A DNA stretch of 64,000 nucleotides from Xestospongia bergquistia (taxonomy: Eukaryota > Porifera > Demospongiae > Haplosclerida > Petrosiidae): positions 6,181,821-6,245,820 of the forward strand of contig OZ014417.1 in NCBI GenBank assembly GCA_963965975.1, written 5' to 3'. This document shows positions 12,776-23,299 of this stretch, piece by piece. The notes below the pieces were generated by a model, which saw only the letters and a list, made by a program, of their open reading frames with translations, searched no databases and was not told where the DNA came from. Made by a program: the position numbers and the translations under genes. Within the stretch, counting starts at the first letter, position 1. Each line of letters begins with the position of its first letter.

Positions 12776-15191
12776 ATGCTATTTCATTGTGTCTCCTGCT
12801 TCTAGCAGTAAGTATAGACTATTATTTCCTGCTTTGATATTCAGCTTAACAGAAGATCTAGGATCCTTATTGTATGATTGATAGGCCAGTGACTCTAAGC
12901 CTACCTATGATGCATAAAACTTTCTTGTTTCATTACCCGGAACATTTAATACAAGTTCCCAACTACTTCTTGTTATCGCTTTATTTAATAAGTTATCAAT
13001 AACAATGTGTAACAACGTTTTTTGTGAGCAGGCTAAACATGGAACTTCATTGCCTTTTGGCTACCATAGGTAGCACAAATAACAAAGGATACTCACCAAC
13101 TATTGAAATCAGTTAAATAATTAATCTGTGATATATTGTTGAATTCTGTGCCAGTGATATTATGTAGGTAGAAAGCAATTACAATTCTAATTATTTTGTG
13201 TGCATTTTTCCTTGTATTTATTTATTTTTTAGAAAATGTTTGTAACAATTTACTTCAACTAAGGTAGATGCTATTATATTATGGCAATATTTAATACTGG
13301 TACTTATACACAATAAGTACTACTTTAGATAAGGACATTATATTGTTTGTTAACCTCCTCTCTAAACATTCCTAAAGTGTAGCTTAGCCTCTGTTCTACA
13401 ATGTTTACAAATGACACTTAAGAGTTTTGTATTCTTACATGATTAGTTGACTTTTATTATATACCCATATAAAACAGTATCAGAATCACTAAAGAGAGTT
13501 GTTTCTCTCATCTGTTATTGATTGTGTCTATGTTAAGACACCAGGAATGTTCATAATTACTTTATCATGTATAATTATAATTATACCATAGCTCATGATT
13601 ACAATATTAATATTACTGTCATCAGTGAATGAAACAATTACCAATACTTGTAAATGTACCCAATTACTACTATATTGTCCCAAAAATCTCTAATTAATTA
13701 CATAATTGATTACTCAATTACTGACAATAAAGAAATCTACATTGCTTGTTAAAAGAGTCACTCTCTCAATTCTAAGAAGAAAAATGTATAGTCAGCATCT
13801 CACTTCAGCTATTACTTGTAACACTTAACTTAACAACTACCCACAGTATTCAGTACAGCTTTAGGATAAGTTGAAGTAATTATAGTATTTAATTTCTTCA
13901 TTGACAAAGAGTTCACCATTACTTCAACACATGTAATTAACTATGTAATTAATTGCATCATTTAAATTATCATTACTACATCCTTGTAAGACACATATGA
14001 TATACAAACTAGATATTTTCCTACTTCTTTGTTATCAAAAAGAAGATTCAGAACTATCCGTGCTGATTGTGGATTGTGAGGAGTATATATTTAATGCTCT
14101 CTTAACACCTGTAAGTTGATCAATCAGCAGGCTACTATTATGATTAATTAAAATATATTGAAATGAATAGACAATTTAAAGTACATAAAAATATTAATGA
14201 CTGTATTAAATATAAGTTTGATTTTTCAGTCTGTAATACTATTACAAAAGCAAATTTTTAATAATAATAATCAATGAAATCTAAAGAAATATAAAGTAAC
14301 ATGAGATAATACCAACTTAGTTGAATTATGAAATGTATGGAAGCCAAACCAAATATCCATTTCTACTATCAATTTCCTTTTAATTTATATATCTCGCTAA
14401 TAACTTCTTTAATCACATGATTTATCAACATACTAAGTGCAAACAACAAATATATATAATAGGGAATTATTAGATTGTAGTATATCTTGTAACATATACT
14501 ACAATGTAATACACCCAGAATTAGAAGTAATGTTAGCTTGTCAGAGAATGTATTTGCATGACTTACATTTAACATGGTGTATGAATCAATGACCTTCTAT
14601 TGAAGTAAAAATTGTTTTTCAATATCAATTGTTTAAGAAAAATATCGATTGTGATAAGTAAAATGTATAGAAATAAAATTAATCCAAAACAGTTTCACAA
14701 GAACATAAGAACTGAAAATAAACCAAAAAATTCAACAGTTGCTCTTAGATTGATGCCTACCACAACATTGCAAAATTTATTAATGTTTCAGGTGTACAGG
14801 GTATAGCATACAATGATAACATAGCAATAACTGACTATCTTGTCATATTAAGTTAAGTGTAACATTATACACAACAAAGATGTACGAAACATTGGGCAAG
14901 CTGCTTATTTAATGACAACTTGAAATTTCTAACTTCTAACTCATTGAACTCTGTGTATACACAATTAATTTAGAAATAAAGATATGGGTGCAGACTTTAA
15001 ATTTAGGGCTGTAGATTGTGTCTGCAATGTAGGGATTTTGTATTGTGTACAGTCATTCCCTATATTTCAAGTTTTTTTAAAAATCTTTATTGACATCATT
15101 TGTGCTTTTCTTTTCATTTAGAAATAAAACACCTGTTTTTCAAATTACTATACGTAGTTTTAATTTTTACAGTAAGTAATCATACTCTAGA
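12776..15191. other. Gene 1 proximal 5' region (no gene seen)
   Basis: Non-coding AT-rich DNA that aligns with the region before gene 2 (about 56575-58549) and, in its first part, with 51230-51886. Gene 2's copy contains about 190 extra bases (the 56165-56385 area) not present here. The last bases before the start codon, TACTCTAG, are conserved before both genes and could serve as a splice acceptor for an upstream untranslated exon. Short ORFs (14369-14575, 14612-14806) have no recognisable domain and are not conserved as frames. Confidence 0.6.
14029..14110 (+). promoter_or_regulatory. Proximal candidate leader exon of gene 1
   Basis: Contains AGAAGATTCAGAACTATC and TGTGGATTGTGAG, a diverged version of the distal leader segment (9380-9459), and ends before GTAAGTTGATC, again a good donor. 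The equivalent before gene 2 is 57385-57481. It lies about 1.1 kb upstream of the first coding exon, which is preceded by a possible acceptor at 15189-15190. A 5' untranslated exon is the simplest reading; unproven. Confidence 0.4.
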
Positions 15192-15715
15192 ATGATGACA
15201 CTCTTGATTGTTCTGGTTTTTTATACAGTTTTAATGGATAGGTAAGCTTATTATGACACTGTATGCTTATTATGACACTAATCTGTCTTATCATATACAG
15301 TTGTCATGCTATACCATCTTGCTCAGAGTATGTATCTGTAGGTACAATAACATCATATCTTCCTCCTCAAGGGTTAGTATAACAACTTGTATTAAATATT
15401 TATTATATATTTGAAATGAAATTTTGCTTATAATAATATATATGACATCAAAAAATCAAAATAAGATAACAATATTTTTTGTTAATTTGATTATTCTTGA
15501 CATTGGTTAAAAAACACTTAAATATATTTAGCAGCAAAATTAGATAAAAGCAAAAATATATATGCTTATTTTCTTAGATAATATATACCACAAATACAAC
15601 AATAACAAATACATATTTATATTTTAATATAGAAGTTATACGATACTATATAAAGTGACTTATAGACGTCAGCTACAATGTTGTCCAGGTTATGGTGCTA
15701 TGACAAACTGTCTAC
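15192..15715 (+). other. Gene 1 exons 1-3: signal peptide and EMI-like domain
   Basis: Exon 1 codes a hydrophobic start (MMTLLIVLVFYTVLM) ending in phase 2 at AG/GTAAGC. Exon 2 continues SCHAIPSCSEYVSVG and ends at GG/GTTAGT. Exon 3 contains YKVTYRRQLQCCPGYGAMTN and ends in phase 1 at GTAAGT. The CCPGY motif after a YR-rich strand is the hallmark of the C-terminal half of EMI domains; the domain is shorter than usual (about 50 residues versus about 75), so it is called EMI-like. Cleavage after SCHA is plausible. Gene 2 has the same three exons with identical phases and lengths except one codon fewer in exon 1. Confidence 0.7.
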
Positions 15716-18700
15716 GTAAGTTATATTTGTTATTAATGAACACAAAATATGATGACACAAATTAGCAATTTGTAGTCCTCAATGTGGCACTAATAAACAA
15801 TGTACAGCTCCTGACACTTGTACATGTGTCAGTGGATGGAAAGGCAGTAACTGCTTAACACGTATGGTTACATTTTCTTGTGGACACTTTATCATTAATG
15901 TTTCATCTCAACACAGCAATTTGCAATTCAACATGTGGCACTAACAAACAATGTACAGCTCCTAACACTTGTACATGTATCAGTGGATGGAAAGGCAGTA
16001 ACTGCTTAACACGTATGGTTACATTTTCTTGTGGATACATTATAATTAATGTTTCATCTTAACACAGCAATTTGCAGTTCAACTTGTGGCACTAACAAAC
16101 AATGTACAGCTCCTGACACTTGTACATGCGTCAGTGGATGGAAAGGCAGTAACTGCTTAACACGTATGGTTACATTTTCTTGTGGACACTTTATCATTAA
16201 TGTTTCATCTCAACACAGCAATTTGCAGTTCAACATGTGGCACTAACAAACAATGTACAGCTCCTGACACTTGTACATGTGTCAGTGGATGGAAAGGCAG
16301 TAACTGCTTAACACGTATGGTTACATTTTTTTGTGGACACTTTATAATTAATGTTTCATCTCAACACAGCAATTTGCAGTTCAACATGTGGCACCAACAA
16401 ACAATGTACAGCTCCTGACACTTGTACATGTATCAGTGGATGGAAAGGCAGTAACTGCTTAACACGTATGGTTACATTTTCTTGTGGACACTTTATCATT
16501 AATGTTTCATCTCAACACAGCAATTTGTAGTTCAACATGTGGCACCAACAAACAATGTACAGCTCCTGACACTTGTACATGTATCAGTGGATGGAAAGGC
16601 AGTAACTGCTTAACACGTATGGTTACATTTTCTTGTGGATACATTATAATTAATGTTTCATCTTAACACAGCAATTTGCAGTTCAACTTGTGGCACTAAC
16701 AAACAATGTACAGCTCCTGACACTTGTACATGTGTCAGTGGATGGAAAGGCAGTAACTGCTTAACACGTATGGTTACATTTTCTTGTGGACACTTTATCA
16801 TTAATGTTTCATCTCAACACAGCAATTTGCAGTTCAACATGTGGCACTAACAAACAATGTACAGCTCCTGACACTTGTACATGTGTCAGTGGATGGAAAG
16901 GCAGTAACTGCTTAACACGTATGGTTACATTTTCTTGTGGACACTTTATCATTAATGTTTCATCTCAACACAGCAATTTGTAGTTCAACATGTGGCACCA
17001 ACAAACAATGTACAGCTCCTGACACTTGTACATGTATCAGTGGATGGAAAGGCAGTAACTGCTTAACACGTATGGTTACATTTTCTTGTGGATACATTAT
17101 AATTAATGTTTCATCTTAACACAGCAATTTGCAGTTCAACTTGTGGCACTAACAAACAATGTACAGCTCCTGACACTTGTACATGTGTCAGTGGATGGAA
17201 AGGCAGTAACTGCTTAACACGTATGGTTACATTTTCTTGTGGACACTTTATAATTAATGTTTCATCTCAACACAGCAATTTGCAGTTCAACATGTGGCAC
17301 TAACAAACAATGTACAGCTCCTGACACTTGTACATGTGTCAGTGGATGGAAAGGCAGTAACTGCTTAACACGTATGGTTACATTTTCTTGTGGACACTTT
17401 ATCATTAATGTTTCATCTCAACACAGCAATTTGTAGTTCAACATGTGGCACCAACAAACAATGTACAGCTCCTGACACTTGTACATGTATCAGTGGATGG
17501 AAAGGCAGTAACTGCTTAACACGTATGGTTACATTTTCTTGTGGATACATTATAATTAATGTTTCATCTGAACACAGCAATTTGCAGTTCAACTTGTGGC
17601 ACTAACAAACAATGTACAGCTCCTGACACTTGTACATGTGTCAGTGGATGGAAAGGCAGTAACTGCTTAACACGTATGGTTACATTTTCTTGTGGACACT
17701 TTATCATTAATGTTTCATCTCAACACAGCAATTTGCAGTTCAACATGTGGCACCAACAAACAATGTACAGCTCCTGACACTTGTACATGTGTCAATGGAT
17801 GGAAAGGCAGTAACTGCTTAACACGTATGGTTACATTTTCTTGTGGATACATTATAATTAATGTTTCATCTTAACACAGCAATTTGCGGTTCAACTTGTG
17901 GCACTAACAAACAATGTACAGCTCCTGACACTTGTACATGCGTCAGTGGATGGAAAGGCAGTAACTGCTTAACACGTATAGTTACATTTTCTTGTGGACA
18001 CTTTATAATTAATGTTTCATCTCAACACAGCAATTTGCAGTTCAACATGTGGCACTAACAAACAATGTACAGCTCCTGACACTTGTACATGTGTCAGTGG
18101 ATGGAAAGGCAGTAACTGCTTAACACGTATAGTTACATTTTCTTGTGGACACTTTATAATTAATGTTTCATCTCAACATAGCAATTTGCAGTTCAACTTG
18201 TGGCACTAATAAGCAATGTACAGCTCCTGACACTTGTACATGTGTCAGTGGATGGAAAGGCAATAACTGCTTAACACGTAGGCTTACATATTCTTGTTAA
18301 CACATTATAATTTTTTTTCTATTAACACAGCAATTTGCAGATCAACATGTGGCACAAACAAACAATGTACAGCTCCTGACACTTGTACATGTGGCATTGG
18401 ATGGACAGGCAGTGACTGCTTAACATGTACGGCTACATTTTTTTATAGACAAGTTGCAATTATTAATTCCTTATAACACAGCAATTTGCAGTCCACCATG
18501 TGGTACTAATAAACAATGTACCGTTTCTGATACTTGTACATGTGTCAGTGGATGGACTGGCAGTAACTGCTTCACAGGTATTTTTTATGTTGATATAATA
18601 TTGATATGATGAATTAGCAATAATCAACGTGACAATGACATCAAATGTACTACTATTAATTTATTGACAATAGATATCAATGAATGTTCGGAAAATCTAT

Positions 18701-21700
18701 GTCAACTCATGTGTACTAATACTAATGGATCATACTATTGCTCCTGTAATTCATCAAGTATTCTTGCTACTGATGGAATTCATTGCCTAGGTAGACGAGA
18801 AAGGGTCTATGATAAAGATTGCTGTTAACAACTTAAATTGTGATAAGCACATTAGTCTCCTAGTAACTTTCTTTGCATATAGGTATACATATAGCATTTG
18901 GTGATAATCACATTTATTAATGCATGTAAATTACATTCTACAATAGAGTACATAATTAAATGAATATTGTATTAATAATTCCTTTTTTCTGCATAGGAGC
19001 TATTCAAGATATGACCTTTTCACAACTTACCAATACACACTGCATAGTAACATGGAATCCTCCATTTCAATACATGCAATATGGAAGTTTTGATGGTTAC
19101 ATAGTAATGTGTAATATATCAAATACTAACACTATAATAACGTCAGACATCACGCAGAAATTGAATGTCTCTGTAACATTTCTAAAACCATTCACTTCTT
19201 ATATATGCTGTGTCACACCTCAATGGACAACTAATGGAATAGGAAAAAAACAATGTATTAATTTTATTACATTACAAGATGGTAAGTGACAGAGGTTGTA
19301 ACCTTGCATTTTAGCTCCTTGCATTTTAGCTCCTAGTGAATCTCCAGTGAATGTTTCAGTTAGTGTTGTTAATTCTTCATCTCTTCTAATTCAATGGGAG
19401 CCTCCATTGATACCTAATGGTATCATTACTCACTATACTCTGTATATCAACTTTACTAATGGAAGTGAGATATCTACTCGAATTGTAGATAGTCAGTTCA
19501 AACAATATCTACTGGATGGAGTGTCACCCTATCAACAAGTGGGTATAAGTATCTCAGCTACTACTAATGGAGGAGAAGGACCTCAGTCAGACTATGTCTA
19601 CAATACAACTGAACAGTCAGGTTAGATTGATGGGTGAATGAATATACATACAAAAGGAATAGATAGATGAAAAGTGTTTACAAAAATGTGATATTTTTTC
19701 ATATGGTGATTTATAGAGCCAGGCACCATACATCATTTGACTATTAATGTGCTATCTAATTCATCTGTCAACATTTCATGGGAACCACCATTGCTGTCAA
19801 ATGGAATTATTTTATACTACTACATCAGTATTAGGAGTTTGACAGAAAATCAATCTGTCATATTTAAGACTGAAGAAAACTTGTATCACCTAATACATAA
19901 TCTGAGTTTGTTAAATTTTAAATTATTGAATTTCTTTCAATTTATATACTATTTATAGATCCTTATACTCCATATGAAGTTAATGTTTCTGCAGTTACTA
20001 TTGCTGGTATAGGAAAACCTTTGTATAAAGTATTTTTTACTCAGGAGACAGGTAAATCTTAAAGACACAAACACAACTAATAAATGCATTATAAAATGAA
20101 TACTTACAAGTGGTTACCTTTTCTTAGTTCCCAGAGTAGCTCCGAATATTGAGCTAGCACAGAGAGTTTCCACAACTGAGATAATCATAAAAATAAAACC
20201 ACTAACACTAGAAGAGGGGAGAGGAATTGTGACAGGATATTCCTTTAATCTGACCAAATCAATAGACCATTGTATTGTGGATGACATGAACAAATTATTA
20301 ATACATACTGTTAATACTTCAATTAAAGTAGGAAATCTGGATCCACTCTCAAAATATTGTTTGTCAGTGTCAGCACAAACTAAAGAAGGACATGGTTTGG
20401 TATCTCAAAATATATTAATTCCTGGTTAGTTTAGTTACAAGTATGGTAATAAATTTTACACCATAACTTTAAAGTGTATGACAGCAAACAGATTGTTATG
20501 TATATCAATGGATTGGATAACTGTTATGTGTGGATAGTAAGTTATATAAAAATGACAAATATTATAATAGAATTTCTTGTTATAATAGCTAAATAAAACT
20601 GAAAGTAAACTCACTGAGATTACTCAAGTCATAATTAGAGTGTTGAATAAAGTCTGTTATTGTTCAATAACTTCAGACTATATATCAGATAACACTTTCC
20701 AATGTGACAGTGAACATACAATAGAAATGAGAGCAAGATTATCTGCTATATCTAATTTCACAACATCACAACTATTGACTATATTACAAAATTGGACAAG
20801 AGATACTTCCGAAATAATAGTTGATGGAAAGGTGTTAACAGTGACATCATTTTCTTTTCTGTCAAATGATATGACTCAAAGTAGAAGTAATACAAAAAAA
20901 GTGATACTATTCAGTGTAATTGGTTCTGCTGGTGGCTTGTCATTTTTTCTTTGTTTTTGTTGCATAATAATATCAGTTTGTATTTACAAAAAGTTTAAAT
21001 CAAAAAGAAATTACAAATTAAAACCAAGGTTTGTCTTTTCATACAATTTAAAAAAAGATGATATGATTACAATACATACAGAACATGTAAAATTGAAGGA
21101 AGAGAAGATGACAATAAAGATTATTATCATTTGATAGGAGAAACAAAGCTTCATAATGAGCAGAACTTTGTATATGATAACAATGACATTTCTCCAAATA
21201 GGTAATCAGAGATTATCACAAAATGATGTTTAATATGAAGGTTTCAAAAGTTTTGTAGATTCTAAAGACTATTATGATGAAAATATTGTAACTGGAAATT
21301 CCATTAAAAAGTATGCAATATAGTGTATGTGATGTAATTGCTGTGTACTTTTTTGTTCAAAATTTGTAACATTAATAAAACTTGCATTAATATTGTCATT
21401 TTTTAGGCCACTGATCCCTACAAAGTTAGGTCAAGGAAAGGAAAGAAGTTGTACAAGTACAGCTACTAATGTTTTTGATTCTTCTACTATTACTTGTACA
21501 GATACAAGGCAAGCAAATAAACTCTCATGTTGTCCTTGGAAATGTTAGATATCATTGTATAATTATAGTATACTTCAGCTTCAGACTCCCTCAAAGAAAC
21601 TAACTCCTTCTGTTTGCCTTCCTAAGAAAGCAAGGTAAACCAATTATATATAATATGATATATGCTACATACATGCATACTATAGAAAACATGGATCCTC

Positions 21701-22541
21701 AGGTGTAGAATATTTTGAAATGGCAAACAATTATAGTTATGGCAAAGGAATGACTGCACAGAGGAAACGAATTCCTCCGGATCCTCCTCCTAAGAAAGCA
21801 AGGTGAACCAGTCATATACAATAATGATATACATTACATACATACTATAGAAAATATGGATCCTCGGATGTAGAACATTTTGAAATGGCAAACAATTATA
21901 GCTATGGCAAAGGAATGACTGCACAGAGGAAACCAATTCCACCTCCTAGGGAAGCAAAGTAAACCAGTCATATATAGTCATAATATATACTATAAACATG
22001 GAGCCTCAGATGTAGAACATTTTAATCTTCATTACAATTATAGTTATAACAAAGGAATGACTTCAGAAAGGAAACCAATTCCTCCAGTTCCTCCTCCTAA
22101 GAAAGCAAGGTAAACCAGTCATATGTAATGATGGTATATATTGTACACATATACTATAGTAAGCATGAATTCTCAGATGTAGAACATGTTGAAATGTCAT
22201 ACAATTATGGATATGGTAAAGGAATGCATGCACAAATGAAACCACTTCCTCCTATTCCACCTCCTAAGAAAACAAGGTAAATCAATCATATACAATGATG
22301 ATATACACTGTATGTATACATTATAGTAAACATGGAAACTCAGAAGTAGAACATTTTGATGTTTATGACAATTATAGTTACAGTAAAGAAATGTCTGCAC
22401 AAACAAAACCACTTCCTCCTGTTCCCCCTCCTAAAAAAGCTAGGTAAACAAGTGATAACATACAGTACAATCGCTTTTGAAATGCCATATAATCATAGTT
22501 ACGGCAAAGATATTACAGAACAAAAGCAAGAACGGCCTTAA
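15192..22541 (+). CDS. Gene 1: EMI/EGF/FN3 single-pass receptor-like protein (41 coding exons)
   Basis: Model from splice sites and phase: exons 15192-15241, 15301-15372, 15633-15715, nineteen 96-nt EGF exons (15766-18577), then 18674-18790, 18997-19281, 19330-19620, 19717-19905, 19959-20051, 20128-20424, 20677-21028, 21082-21201, 21251-21310, 21407-21508, 21569-21634, 21686-21802, 21851-21958, 22044-22109, 22160-22276, 22327-22443, 22499-22541. The lengths sum to 4569, giving 1522 residues plus TAA. Order: signal peptide (1-21), EMI-like (about 18-68), EGFs (69-676), cbEGF (677-715), four FN3 (716-1100), juxtamembrane stretch, helix (1176-1204), tail to 1522. The start could be the second ATG (15195), which aligns with gene 2's only ATG. 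The EMI-EGF-TM plan recalls the Draper/MEGF10 class of engulfment receptors, but FN3 domains and the tail differ. No kinase domain is seen. Ligand and function are unknown. Confidence 0.8.
15766..18577 (+). repeat. Gene 1 EGF exon array: 19 tandem exon+intron units
   Basis: Nineteen exons, each exactly 96 nt, phase 1 at both ends, each coding one EGF domain with pattern CxxxCxxxxxCxxxxxCxCxxGWxGxxC. The first 17 start every 151 bases from 15766 to 18182 (96 exon plus 55 intron), followed by 18331 and 18482. Exons and introns are almost identical between units, so the array expanded recently. Donors are mostly GTATGG and acceptors CAACACAG or TTAACACAG. Variants mark a three-unit higher-order period of 453 bases: TTTGTAGTTC exons at 16521, 16974 and 17427, each followed by the GTGGATACATT intron type. 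The last exon ends ACAG, which makes the Asp codon that opens the cbEGF. These EGFs lack the calcium-binding signature. Confidence 0.93.
18674..18790 (+). other. Gene 1 calcium-binding-type EGF exon
   Basis: A 117-nt phase 1-1 exon codes DINECSENLCQLMCTNTN followed by GSYYCSC, the EGF_CA consensus (D-I/V-N/D-E-C, then Asn and aromatic residues). It joins the EGF array to the FN3 block. The equivalent in gene 2 is 63481-63597, with the same length and phases. Confidence 0.9.
18997..20424 (+). other. Gene 1 fibronectin type III block (four domains)
   Basis: FN3-1 is 18997-19281 (V-T-W-N-P-P strand B, YGSFDGYIV, ending LKPFTSYICCV). FN3-2 is 19330-19620 (LLIQWEPPLIPNGIITHYTL). FN3-3 is split by a 53-base intron into 19717-19905 and 19959-20051 (VNISWEPPLLSNGI, then LNPYTPYEVNVSAVT across the junction). 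FN3-4 is 20128-20424 (LDPLSKYCLSVSAQT) and lacks the Trp of strand B. All outer boundaries are phase 1, the classical mobile-module arrangement. The block probably provides adhesive or spacer ectodomain. Confidence 0.88.
20677..21028 (+). other. Gene 1 juxtamembrane and transmembrane exon
   Basis: The exon opens after CTTCAG in phase 1 and codes about 75 extracellular residues with several Asn-X-Ser/Thr sites (NFTT, NWTR) and no domain I recognise. Then come VILFSVIGSAGGLSFFLCFC plus eight more hydrophobic residues (29 in all) and a basic stop-transfer KKFKSKR. It ends in phase 2 at AAG/GTTTGT. Reading on without splicing meets a stop at 21132, so I infer a 53-base intron to 21082, matching the local intron size and restoring a charged frame. 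The protein is therefore type I single-pass. Confidence 0.8.
21082..22541 (+). repeat. Gene 1 cytoplasmic tail: array of phase 2-2 exons with Tyr and Pro motifs
   Basis: Ten exons, all entering in phase 2 and (except the last) leaving in phase 2. The first three code acidic, Tyr-rich segments (KDYYHLIGE, FVYDNND, DSKDYYDENIV). From 21569 the exons are copies of one unit: a segment like NNYSYGKGMTAQRKPIPP followed by PPPKKAR just before the donor. The Pro-x-x-Pro-x-Lys pattern (PVPPPK) fits a class II SH3 ligand, and VYDNN fits a pY-x-N SH2 site; both are inference. Full-length copies are 21686-21802, 22160-22276 and 22327-22443. The copy at 21851 ends REAK. The copy near 21990 has lost its normal acceptor and is modelled from an internal one at 22044. 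The intron after 21508 is GC-AG. Confidence 0.7.
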
Positions 22542-23229
22542 GTTCTTCCCTCCCCCCCCCCCCCCCCACCAAAAAAAGTCAGTTAATTAAAATTAACTTC
22601 TCAATATATTATAACTTCTAGGAATTGTTATATGCTGAAAAGTCCTCATCAAATATGTTAAAAGTCAATAACGCTGGACCTTTAATATTAAATGTCAAAG
22701 TATTGTTAGTAAACTATAACAGTAGCAATATAACCCAGTAGAATTACTAAATATTTAATATGAAGATGGTTTTGTTCCTAACAATGATACATATAACAGT
22801 CTTCTCTTTTGCCTCTTTGCTGACCATGCATGTAAGAGGTGTGGCTCATTTATTGTTTTACACTTCCTTTTTAGGTTGTGTCTATCTTAGGCTTGTTTAC
22901 AGGTATACATGAGTATTTTAATGACAACAGTAAATTGTTCAACATCTACAGAAATATGTTAACATTCTAATGCTGTTTCATATTGTGCAAGAGATATACC
23001 AAATTTCATCAACATTGGAGCATTATCACTAGGGCCTTCTACTTTTCAAACTCATACATACGTCTATTAATATATTCCATATAGATATTACAAACACACA
23101 ACCAACAATAACATTTTGGTTACTCTTTACAAACTAAACTGTCCTAATCCTGCTTTCTGCAATTTTTCAAATCCCACATTGTACTTGAAGCCTCAGACAT
23201 AGAACATTTTAATGTTATTACAATTATAG
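22542..23229. other. Gene 1 3' flank with a poly-C run
   Basis: The stop codon is followed by a tract of about 17 C (about 22550-22567) and CACCAAAAAAAG, apparently a decayed PPPKK-coding end of a further tail repeat. The next 600 bases show no coding signal or repeat that I recognise. Position 23180 starts another tail-exon relic. Confidence 0.5.
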
Positions 23230-23299
23230 TTATGGCAAAGGAATGACCTCAGAAAATAAACCAATTCCTCCTGTTCCTCCTCCTAAGAAAGTAAGATAA
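23230..23299 (+). pseudogene. Orphan tail exon or alternative last exon of gene 1
   Basis: A further copy of the tail unit (upstream relic from about 23176). Using the same internal acceptor AATTATAG as 22044 and 22499, it would read SYGKGMTSENKPIPPVPP, then PKKVR and TAA in phase with the other tail exons. The normal donor GT is changed (GTAAGATAAAC), so it could only be terminal. Either an alternative 3' end or a decayed repeat; a second, shorter relic follows at about 23340-23405. Confidence 0.4.

Noticed and set aside
16049-18209. Separate small secreted EGF peptides from the many 60-72 codon frames
   Set aside because: Each frame begins in an intron (VTFSCGHFIINVSS is intron translation) and crosses splice sites; they are artefacts of unspliced reading.
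15766-18577. CRISPR-like array appearance of regular repeats and spacers
   Set aside because: The 96-base unit codes EGF domains and the 55-base interval is an intron with GT-AG ends; both are near-identical between units, unlike spacers, and the DNA is eukaryotic.
22549-22567. Poly-C tract as a functional element
   Set aside because: More likely slippage in a decayed proline-codon repeat or a sequencing-length artefact.
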